Positions 1-11,500 of a stretch of 64,000 nucleotides of DNA are shown here, one piece after another. Made by a program: the position numbers and the translations under genes. Each line of letters starts with the position of its first letter. Positions within the stretch are counted from its first letter, which is position 1. The notes beneath the pieces were generated by a model that was given only the letters and a program-made list of their open reading frames with translations, was not told the DNA's origin and ran no database searches. This DNA is from Endomychus coccineus. Lineage: Eukaryota; Arthropoda; Insecta; Coleoptera; Endomychidae. The stretch spans positions 250,619,736-250,683,735 of the forward strand of contig OY294067.1 in NCBI GenBank assembly GCA_958510875.1. The letters run 5' to 3'.

Positions 1-181
1 GTAATCTCGATCCTGCAACCAGGGCAGTCTCGATGACACTTGGGCTTGACAACCCATGGTATCTTACCGCACCACTTTCTCGGGCCATCGGAAATATTCC
101 GCAGCCGCAGGATTCGAACCCGCGACCAGCAGCCACAGTGATTAGAAGATCGATTCTTCTACCACTGAACTACCTGGCCAT
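1..181 (-). repeat. tRNA-derived SINE or tRNA pseudogene with body
   Basis: Read on the minus strand from 180, the sequence has a pol III A-box-like stretch (TAGTTCAGTGG) and a perfect B box (GGTTCGAATCC, plus-strand 110-120). An anticodon-loop-like CTTCTAA lies between them, as in tRNA-Arg(UCU). The anticodon stem pairs poorly, so this is not a working tRNA. About 100 bases of unrelated sequence follow the tRNA-like head down to the window edge, which fits a SINE body. The element is cut by the window edge. Confidence 0.5.
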
Positions 182-604
182 CATTACATGTGTAGTGATC
201 AGAGAGATGTGAGGACAGAGTGCGCTAGTGCAATGGATGCATTGTTAAATAAATGACCGAAGTTAAGCTACGAGATTCACCCCCTCTCCTTACCTGAGAG
301 ATCTCTCTGCTTCTTACCAGAGAGATGTTTCTCTCTGCTTCTTACTAAATTTCACCCCACGCTCGCGCGACTCGTTATATTCAGTGGTTTTATCATCTTT
401 AGGCTTTATAAATCAACAATATTTTGTTTAAAACTATTTTTCGCATCTATTTTGTGTGAAACATCTTTAAATCTTTGTTCAATGTGTTGTACACAGAGAG
501 ATGGAATGGTTGCTCGCGCAATCTATCTTAACATCTCTCTGGTTGTACACAACTATAAGCATCTACGTAAAATCTCCCCACCATACGGATTATATATCTT
601 GAAA
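182..604. other. Unassigned left flank with CTCTC/GAGAG-rich inverted repeat
   Basis: No gene is visible. The stretch holds several copies of an AGAGAGATG-like word. It also has an imperfect inverted repeat at about 485-553, in which CAGAGAGATG pairs with CATCTCTCTG and both are flanked by GTTGTACA-like sequence. It lies just outside the large duplication. Confidence 0.35.
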
Positions 605-772
605 CCGGTCTGGTAGTGATACAGTATATCAGTATGACAGCATTAACCATATTTTCAATACAATTTATATGTAATAGACTCCATTATAGCATTCGAAAAG
701 TAACCATAGAACTATTGATGCCTGTGTAGGCAACTAGATCAACGATGTTAGTTCCTCAGTAGTTGTACCGTA

Positions 773-1812
773 CGAAGACAAGATGAAAAGTCCCTGAAAA
801 ATGAAAAAGATGTCGCCACAATCGAAAATCACACATGATATTTGTAATGTACCATCCTTAACTACAACGCACTAAAATTTTCGGACAGATATGTCTCTCA
901 GTTCTGTTTTGAAACCCATCGAAAGCGAGCAACCTTGAAGAGTTTTGTAAAAATGGAAAGAAATGAATTTGGCTCCTTGATTAAATATTATTTCTTGGGT
1001 GGCAAAAACATAACAAATCCAAAGCATCGCTTGTTATACATTATAGAAACTCTTCACCATCGATTTACAAATGGTTTACTGATTTTCGTTAAGGTAGTAT
1101 GATCACAAGAACACCGAACGTTCTGGTCATCTAATTGAGGTTACAACGCCAGAAATTGTCGATAAAATCCATGATATGATTTGGAACGATCGGTGAGTTG
1201 AAGTGCACGAGATTGCTGAGGTTATGGGCAATTGGGCATCTAAACCGAACGGCTACGGAACGGTCTGCATTTTCGAATGTGAGAAAGCTATCTTCCAGAT
1301 GGGTGCCGCATTTGCTCTCTGTTGACAACAATCACACGGTATCGTCCATATCGATTACCTCGAAAAGGGAAAAACGGTCATCGGCATATATCATGAAGAT
1401 CTGTTGGATGAATTCGACGACAATTTTAAGCATTTAAGTATTCTCCCACCAGGACAACGCCCCGGCGCACAGGTCCGCAGTCGCAATTGCAAAATTGCAC
1501 GAATTGTTTCTCGAATTGGTTCGTCATCCACCATATTCTCCAGATTTGGCTCGCTGTGATTTTTATCTATTTCCGTACTTGAATAAATGGCTCGACGGAA
1601 AGAGATTTGGCTTCAACGATGAGGTCATCGCTGAAACAAACCCCTATTCTGGAAGTTTTCCGGAATCGTATTATTTGGAAAGGATCGAAAAAATAGAAAA
1701 ACGTTGGACGAAATGTATCGGGCTACAAGGAATTTAAATTGAGAAATAAGAAAGGTTTTGACCAAATAAATCATTTCTTTTTCATTTTCAGGGACTTTTC
1801 ACCTTGCTCTCG
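773..1812 (+). mobile_element. Internally deleted mariner element
   Basis: The ends are inverted repeats of mariner type. The left starts with CGAAGACAAGATGAAAAGTC and the right end reads GACTTTTCACCTTGCTCTCG, with TA dinucleotides flanking at 771-772 and 1813-1814. The 1,040-bp length is short of the usual 1.3 kb, and the transposase within is broken. The element interrupts a sequence that in copy B (26640-26900) has only 15 bp between the same flanks. Confidence 0.9.
953..1737 (+). pseudogene. Mariner transposase relic
   Basis: The reading begins at an ATG at 953 with MERNEF and continues with helix-turn-helix-like sequence. It then breaks repeatedly by frameshifts and loses the middle of the protein. 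The carboxy-terminal part at 1495-1737 is readable and contains HPPYSPDLARCDFYLF, the motif holding the third catalytic aspartate of the DD34D triad, followed by KWLDGKRFGFNDEVIAETN. A typical mariner transposase is about 345 residues; here stops and shifts make it non-functional. A related relic lies at 55410-56267. Confidence 0.9.
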
Positions 1813-2522
1813 TATGTGAACATAAGTCTGATCTCAATCTACCAATAAGTAGTCGGTAGTTCAGACTAACTGCCGGGATTATTATTCTCGAGTATCTCTC
1901 TGATTATGACCACGATATCTAGTAAAATTTGGTTTACGATGTTACACACTTCGCACATAACAGGTTTAAGTTCCAGGGAACAAAAAACCCGAATTCATCA
2001 CGGAATCTGCGAAACTATAAAGCCACCAAACGTCGGCAGGTATGTATTTTATACGACGCTATGAGAGATTTTTTTGAAATTCGATAATTGGTGGAAATCA
2101 CCAGCCGCCATGTTATGACGATATGATTGAGGTTGAGCTTTAATATTGACACACTATCTGTTTCGGACATCTCCTTCAGTTTCTTCACCTAATGTGTTTT
2201 GGTAGCTTACTCCATTATGTGTGAGACCCTCTCATATAGTGTGAATTAAGTTATATTCATGGAATCATCGTGTCACAATCACACCTAAACATTTGTTTGT
2301 GGCTCCAACAAAAAGGACCCACGATCAATTCGAATAATAATAATCAACATAAACATATACATACTGATGGCGTCAGGTAAATAGGAATAAAAACGCAAGA
2401 GACAGATTACTAGCTCAGTTTTAAATCTATTTGTCAAGAGAATTAAATATATAGATCCATAATATAGGTTTATACTCAAATATTTTCAATGGAGATTTCC
2501 ATTTTTCAGCTTAGCTTGATAT

Positions 2523-2573
2523 TCATATTCGACTTCTAAAAATTGTGATGAAAGTGTAAACCGTTTTGACGAT
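2523..2573 (-). CDS. Odorant receptor copy A, exon 5 (last)
   Basis: A 51-bp terminal exon follows a TTTTTGTTGCAG acceptor and reads IVKTVYTFITIFRSRI then TGA. The protein is identical in copy B (28658-28708). An aromatic-rich short last exon ending near a YS/YT motif is typical of odorant receptors. Confidence 0.88.
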   Translation of the reverse strand: MVKTVYTFITIFRSRI

Positions 2574-5500
2574 CTGCAACAAAAATTGAATATCCATAAA
2601 CATAACCTATCCATAAATATAGCCTATGAATGAGAAGCGTTCATTCAAAGAGGAACATATATGTGCACAAAATTTTAAAACAGATTTCAACCGGTTTATC
2701 TTCCTTTAATAGGCATTCGTCAATCCTCAGAAGCAAGTTAGTAAAAATAATCATGTCCCATGAGGCTATGAGAATGTAAACCGTTCAGTGAAAACAGGGC
2801 ATATTAGTAGGCTAGCCAAATCATTGTTATATTTTTTACACCCCACTCCGTCACCTGACTTTCATAACCTGGAATAAACAAATAGTATTTGAGTTAACAG
2901 TTACCAGTGTCTATTATTCTTAAACCTACAAAGTTAGTTCACTAACCTAAATTTTATGGGCGTGAAAATCTTTGATAATTTGGAAAAATTACTATAAAAA
3001 AGTTCTTGTCCATCTGGTTTCATTCAGAAGTAAACATGTTGAATATATATAAATAAATATGACTATAGTTTCGCTAAGTCCGTAGCTCCTTCAAATAAAT
3101 ATTATAAAGTAACAGTAGTTTGTAATGTTTGTTTGAAGAAGCTACGGTGTAACTGAAACTATAGTTACATTTATTTATTAAATTAGTGAAAAGCGAATTC
3201 TTAATAGTTATTTCTCTCAAGTTTTAGAATGGATTTTCATCACGTAATGGCTTATTTTTTTCCTATAGTTATCTTTAACATAATAATAATAATGTAAGGA
3301 TACAAAATAAATGTATCCAGAGCGACTTGCTGTGTGCTAGATATTTCTCATATCAGCAAAGATGTAATCAGCATGTTCAAGTTAAAATTTTGGGAAAATG
3401 ATCCTGCTAAACAACAATCGTTGTGCTAGAAACTATGGTTTTGGGTACATGAGTATACAATTTGATTGCAACTAGCCGTAACAGCTAAGCATTATTGTTC
3501 TCGTAGCCTTAACCTGATCAATTGAATGACCAACATAGCCCCGGGTATCTAGAAAATTGAATACTCACTTTAAAAAATACTAATAAGTCAACATCAGCAA
3601 ACAGACCAACTTTCAGGGCTAACTTTTTCTGGGATCTCATCATCATAACTATCAGCAGTTTTTTGGATTTCGTATCTAAAATGTACCAGTTGGTTTCGTA
3701 AATAGCATTGCTTAGATTGTAATTCTGTAATGCAAATAAAAAAGTAATCAAACATCCGGCTAATCAATTGAATAATTGTAATAAGGGTTATGTACAGGTT
3801 ATTTCCAATATTTAGAAACAAAATCACTCTTAGAAAATTAAAATTTCATGTAAAATTGAAACATCTAGAAGTAAAGAACATCCAAGGGTTGCCAGATGTT
3901 TTCAATTACAAATCTAGCTTGAGAAAGGTAAAGGAATTTCTAAAATAAATATAAGACAATTCACACTCGCTTCAAGCAGGGTGATATGATACCATAGCTG
4001 ATATGGTCAAGAGGGTTGCAATAAGTTCACAAAAGTTTGGTGTTAAAGGAAATCATGAATGTTTCAAGATGAATAACCAATATAGGACGAGAAACTAATG
4101 GGTAGCTTTATGTAAAATCTGAATTTTAACCATCTGGAGATGTTTGATGTACATTTAAATCAGTTAGTGATATTTAGAAAAGGACAGATAGATTCAGAAA
4201 TTTCCACCGACAGGAATCTTATTGCTTATTGGTCAAACAATTCAGGGATCCTTTTCCAAATTGTAGATTGGTTCTTGGGAAAAGGACCCATTACAAATAC
4301 TAGGGATAATGCATAAAGCCTTCAGTTATATTTTCTAGCTTGAATTTGTCTCTTGAGACTAATTTAACTTAATAGTTTATTCAGAGTGTTTTTGGTAAGA
4401 AGGGTGGATTTCGCTAAATCAGAGATGTTTTAGATTTTTGATCAAGTTGTTGTTCTCAGTTTTTATCCAAGTTAAGTTCAATAATACTTTCAAATCATTT
4501 CATTTAGTTCCGATCCCCTAGGTTCACCTGGTTGGGTATCAATTTATTTCTGTTTTAGTTAATTTAGATGTTTTATTCGAGTATAGATTTTGATCTTAGT
4601 TTTTTATTTTCATAAGTGATAAAGTTTATCATAATATTCTTTTATTATCTTTAACTATCAGACATTCTTTTATTATTATCATTATCATTCAATTGTTATT
4701 TTTTATTATTAAATTTTATTGTTGTTGTTAAGTACGAGTTTACATGATTAATATCAGCATTTACCTCTTCCACTTACCTTCCAGTGTGTTGAAATCTTAA
4801 GTGTCTTGTGAAAGAAAAGGGTAAGTGTCAATGATATTTTTCACGTTTGTTCTGACTAATCAATGATTGGGATCAAACGTGTTCTGGTTTTATAAATTAA
4901 ATGGCCACACTGTCAATAAACAAATAGATTGAGGATTGGGAATAATATAAATTCCTCAAGTAAAGCTTTATAGAGATTCATCAATAGAGTAACATGTTAC
5001 ATAATCAATTATGTGAGATAAAAGTCATAAAGAATCGATGTATCGGTACCGAAATTCAAGTTCATTTGGGTACTTGCAGATTATCATCTCATGTCTCCAG
5101 TTTCAGTAATCATTCTTCACTTTCATTGATGATGGTTTGGTATGAATAGGTGCCAGAGGAAGTTCCTCGAAGTTGCCACCTTGGATTGAAGGTTAATTGA
5201 TCCATGAATTATCATTTAACCTATCTATGTAAGATAAATGACGAAGTATCCATTACAGCTTTGTATAGCATGAAATTAAAACTCGTTTTTATAGATTGTT
5301 CGAAAATAACAAAAGGTGATTGCATCAAGTGCATTGTATAAATGAAAACACGCGATGGATCTGGCTGGAAATTTCACACAAACATTTGCCAACCAATAAA
5401 ATGTATAGTTTCTCCAGCGACACCGTGGGAACCCAGGTACTTTTCTAAAATTTTTCTGCTGTGTGACGTGACGCAAATTATTGTTGGAATTTTCTTGACG

Positions 5501-8500
5501 TAATCATGAAATAGTTTTCTACCAATTGTAGTAACTCAAACTAAACATAACATTTGAGAATGTACTACTATGTTGAGTTTTGAAATGATATATCTGTACA
5601 TGTAACAAAAATTGATAGAAATTAATTTTCTAGCAATTGTAGTAATATAAAATGAACGTATTGTCAAAAAATGAGCTTTCTATATAAATACAGTTGATGA
5701 GATACAGAATTGAAAGCTCACGATTCCAACTAATTATTACCATTTAGGCTCAACAATATTTGAAAAAATATAATTTTCTACCAGTTGTATCAACTAGCCC
5801 CTGACCCAATATAAAATAATGTTATGTATTAAATTTCAAACTGATATTTCTTAGCAACCACAATTAGTAAAATAGGGAATTTATATACTGTCAAAAGTAA
5901 AAATATAAATTTTAAAATGATTTACAATATGCTGTGACATTTTCTTAACGAATACCACCCGTGCTTAAATTGCTCCTGAAAATGTTTCCTTGGTGACGAA
6001 TAATCGTGACTCAAACAAATTTTTCGGGAATAAATCAAGCTCTAGTGCTCGCTGTGACCGAACTGGAATCTGTTTATGTGTTGGACACCAAGGCCGTTTT
6101 AAAAAAAAATTCCGGGTATTGACGGGGGTGTATTTGAGGGTTCAAAGTTCCATATATACTAAGTATAAAAATTCTCGGGAAATAGGTCACAATAACACTT
6201 TGTTTTAAATATTCGTCTTTTAAAAGACGAATATTTAAAACAAAGTGTTATTGTGACCTATTTCCCGAGCATTTTTATATATAATTCATACTGGGTCAAG
6301 AATCTTATTAATATATACTAAGTCATTTTTAGTTTTGTTTTTGTCAAATATAATGAAAAATCTGTATATTCTTATTATATTTTATCGTAAAATCAAATAC
6401 GTACCCACAGAAATGAATATATAATCATTAGAAAAAAAATTTACCATATGTATTCTTTCGTGAAGGGGGTTTATGTGGAAGTATTTTCAAACACTCCTCC
6501 CTGACTTCAGACTTGTTGTTAACCATCGATTATTGGTGCCTACAAGCTGAAGCCGCAAAGTTTTAGCAGTGTTGCAATGAATGAACTGTGATCAATCGAT
6601 CACTGAGTTCCCTCACTCTCTTTAGTAAAATATCTTTCGGACACTTCTGCGAATTACGTATTATTGTGGAAATAGCAAATATATTGGAAGTGATTAAACC
6701 TAATGAATGACTTTAAATTCCACTTTATGTTACATTGAAATTCCATTCGAAGAGTCTACATAATATTATATTTTACAGTTTCTGACTAACACCTGCTGTC
6801 AGGTTGACTTGAAATTATTCTCACTTACAATATCCCATGTGCAAAATTATTGCGATGGCGAATATGTTAAGAAAATTATTCAATAATTTTCAAAATATAC
6901 GCCATCTCGAAAAAATTTTCGGAAATTATTTTGAGCACTCGGGATATTCTGTAAGAGAATTTCACACCGAAGAAAAATTTGTTTAAAATACTTTCAATGT
7001 GATATTATTTGACATTTGTCATGAAAATATGAGACATTACGAAGGAATGCCATAATTTTGTTGTTTTGTTATGTATTGTTTCACTTTCAAACTCATTCGT
7101 TAAACGTCAAAAAATATCGAATGTGACTTGGCTTCCATGACGTCACTTTTTAGTTTGAGATTTCGGACACTGCAGGTTAGATATATGCGTGTGTTATATA
7201 TTTATAACTAGAAAAATACTGTTGTCATTATAGTTCAATGAAATACTATCCATCCTTTTGAAAAACTGAAGATGGATGTCAAAAAATCCACTACAAACAC
7301 GGCTACCGCGGCTTAAAACAATTCAGTTTCCATCACTCTAGAGCAATTCGACTCTTAGGAACGGATCAATCGTCTCCATAGCTTTTAAGCATATACACAC
7401 AGACATAATTTCAAAAATAGTCTAAATCGCTATAAATAGGAAACAATCACCTTCATCCATTTAAAATATTGTTAAAGTATTGAGGATCCTTTAGGTACCA
7501 AGTAGCCATCATCAGAGTACACTCAACTGGAAATCGAGATGTACCTGTTTGAATACTTTTTTTATATCTTGACTACATGAGAGGGAAACTATAATGTTCG
7601 AAGAACATAATGTGAGTCAGCGGTGGAATGTTGGGGAGGAGATAAGCATTCGAATTTTTCTTGAAGGTTAGGATGTAATAGGCATAGGGATAGATCTCAC
7701 TAGGTAAAGAGTACCACAACTCCGCTGTTCGATAAGAAAACGAAGTCTGGTAGGAAAATGTTTGGCAGGTCTAGAGCTTGACAATGAAGAGGTGACTAGA
7801 TTGAGCTCGTCTTGGCTGACTATCTAGAATCACTAGTGGTGGAACAACAGACGAAATTTCTGATGAACACCGACCATGAAATTATCCGCAGAAAAGGGAG
7901 ATATCTCCCAGCTTCCTACGATGTTCCAGAGAGGTCAATGAACTCGTAAGTATGACATCATCTATCAAATGAAAGTTATCTTCTAGATGGAATCCAAGAG
8001 CTTCAGCGTATGTTTGAGAGCCGAACTTTAAACATGTGAACAGTATCCAGGACAGGTGAAATCTGTGCTTTGTAGATTATGAGGAGCTGCTGAGATGTAA
8101 AGTAGCTCTTGGCACGGAATAGAAAACCAAGTATTTGTGAAGCGGTTTTCGCAATTGACCTCACATGATCGTCCCATGGGAGGGTGCTTGGTGGTGATCC
8201 CGAGCATGGTTATGGAAGACTTCATAGGAATAGTTGTACCTGACTTCATCATATTAGGGATTAAGGCCAGTACAAATAGTATTTGAACAAAAAAAAAATT
8301 CGTTACAGCAATCTAACAGCGGGATATTGTAGACCAAGACATTGTAAAAGAGGGAAAAATAAATCGAACCGACAGCTGCTATCCATGGTGGAATGGGGTG
8401 TGTTTTTAGGGGTTTAAAACAGTTTTTCGTGATTTCTGGCTAAACCATATATTCTATCAAAAAAAAATTAAATTTAAATTATTCATCGTAAAAAGGCAGT

Positions 8501-11500
8501 AATTTTTACTCGTTGTTACATCTACTTTCGATAAGTGGTAAAAAAAAGGTATACTGCAATGCGAAATTGGCGGGAAAATTGAAAAAAACCGAAAAATCGC
8601 TTTTTTCGTGGCAATTTGCATATCTATCGTTGAATAATTGTTATTAATTTATAAAATCATTTTATTTTTTTTATGTTTATGGAAACTATAATATTATTCC
8701 TTTGATTATTGTATAGATCAAGTTTTGATATGATGTCATGCATGTCTAAGACAGCAAATTATATCCGCTATATTCGTATATTCGTAATCGCAGGATAAGG
8801 AGCTGTTTTCGAAACTAAAGACAGCATGTGAACGCAACCAGAGGCCTTCTAAGCCAATGAGAGGTCGAGACGGCATATACTACAGTTGTATCAACTTATG
8901 TTGGAATTGTTTTAATTTTGAAAATTGCTCAAATGCTGAACTTCCACAAATTTCCATACACGAAAGTGACTCGGAAGAAATAGAAACAGATCAATGTACT
9001 ATAACTGAAACAGTACTCAATGAAACTTTCGAAAACACTGGAGAATCGTTCAGTTTTGTTGAATTGGACGAAGAAGAAGTACAACGCTCTGCGAAGAAAG
9101 CAAGATTAGAGAAAAATACATGTATGGGAATGCATACTTTTTCTCAATTTACTTTTTTGAGCACGTTCAAAATAATATAAAATTTTTTTTACCGCATTTA
9201 TGAATTTCATGTTGTTAGTATTTACTACCTAAAAACAGGAGGGATCTGCTTCAATTTTTTCACGATGTATTATTTTTTATATAATTTTTTTTTTATATAA
9301 ATACTTGCAATGTAAACTTGTTCAGTGCAACATACAAATACTGTCTTATTATTGAAAACCACTCTACAAAACCCATATATTTCATTGTAGATCTACTACA
9401 TTACCTATTGTATGATTATATTTTGTTTAGTAAACTAACTGATTTCGAGTAAAAAAGAATTGTTTTTAAATGCATATTGAAAATGTGCATTTCTTATGTT
9501 TTGTTTGATAGTAACAATCCCATGTACGACGATCGTAGAAGTCATATATTCGTATCGTGCGATTACAAATATACTAGATATAATTTGCTGTCTTAGACAT
9601 GCATGACATCATATCAAAACTCGATCTGTACAATAATTGGAGAAATAATATTATAGTTTCCATAAACATAAAAAAATCAAAATGATTTTATCAATTAATG
9701 ACAATTATTCAACGATAAATATGCAAATTACCACGAAAACAGCGAATTTCGGTTTTTTCAATTTTCCCGCCATTTTTTTCATTGCGGTATTCCTTTTTTT
9801 ACCGTTCATCGAAAGTAGACGTAACGAAGAGTAAGTGAGCCAAAACAGAACTCTGTAGGATTCGTAGTTTCAAGAGGAATCGCAGTTAAAAATATGTTTT
9901 TTTTTGTTTTAAATTGAATTTAACAAGAGCCTCCCAATATTTCCCTCCGAAAAAATTACTGCTTTTTTGCCATAAATAGAGGTATGCTTTGCCAAGGCTT
10001 GAGCTTCATGAAGTTTTATTTGTCAAAGAAAAAAATTAAAAACCGAAAAATTGATTTTTCGCATTTTTGTCGATAAATTTTGAGGTTAGGGTAAAAATGG
10101 TGGGTACAAAAGTTGTAAATCTTCTTATTCCCTATAACTTTTTATTTAACTTTTTTGATAGAATGCACGGTTTAGCCAGAAATCTTGAAAAACTGTTTTC
10201 AACCCCTAAAAACACACCCCATTCCATCCCGGATAGCAGCCGTCGGTTCGATTTATTTTTCCCTCTTTTATAATATCTTGTTCTACAATATCCCGCTGTC
10301 AGATTGCTGTAACGAATTATTTTTTTTATTTCTAATATTTTCTCCTATTAGTACTGGCCTAATTGTGGAAATTGATAGAGTGTATAAGGGATTCTCCCAA
10401 CTGGAGATAAATCTGAATTCATTGAATTGCTTTTTGTCTTATACATTTCCATTCATACTGAATTACCTAGATGTTTGTCATTACTATGTTCCAAGAGTGA
10501 TAAAATTTCTGAGAAATGGTGTGACCTGTATTTGAAATATTTTTGACTAATGCTGATTTCTAATTTAGTTTACTAAATCATGGCTACTTGGTAGCTGGAA
10601 GGTCATCAGTACTTTAACAGTATTTTGATGGATAAAAGTGATTGTTTCTTATTTGTAGTATTATATTATATCGCCAGTGTAAACTCTTTCATAGTTTATT
10701 GGATTTTATAGCTCAAAACAAATAAATCAGCGAAAATCTGTGAAAAAAAATTGACTCCCATTTGAGGTTTGTCCCAAATATATGTTATTTTTGATATAAT
10801 TATCACTAACTCCTTCATTACGATGGACAAGAAAAAATGTATTTATTACTGTGTAGTAAGGTCCAACAATTCGACGTTGTAACCATGGGAGTCAAATGTG
10901 CAGAAAAAAATAAAAGCATATGCAAAGCGAATTGTGGATGAGATCAGTAAGGAGAATACAGTTAATTGAAAGTATCACGTACTATTTAATTGCTTACACC
11001 AATTGGAATTGGACAAATGCATACACAGAGTGACAATTTAATAAATTGTGTGTATAATATTGGAGTTTCATACATGATATTAATATTCATTTTAAAATAA
11101 TCGTAGAATATGTGATATTCTTAAATAATATAATTCACAATTTGGTAGTTAGATGTAAATGATTTCTGTTGAAGATTTACTGTATACATAACTGACTAAC
11201 AATGTGGTAGATGCCCCACGAAGTAATGAAACAATATACCATTGTCTCATAGATTACTCGAACCACCAACATTTAACGACACCAAACCGAACCAGCGTAA
11301 CATTTGTGATATAAATGAATATTATGTTATGAATAAATTCTGTTTTTTTATTTTGCATATAACTTTTATCGCGGGCTTTGAGCGCGGCGACCGAATCAAG
11401 AAAAAAACATGAAACGTGTGGCACTCGGGGACTGCCGCGGTAAAGCTATTGCATAGCACTACGCCACTGGAAAAAGTTGGGCAGAAAAACATCCACTACC

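Noticed and set aside
5990..6208. Plus-strand frame of 72 residues
   Set aside because: It runs into the palindrome at 6174 and has no family similarity.
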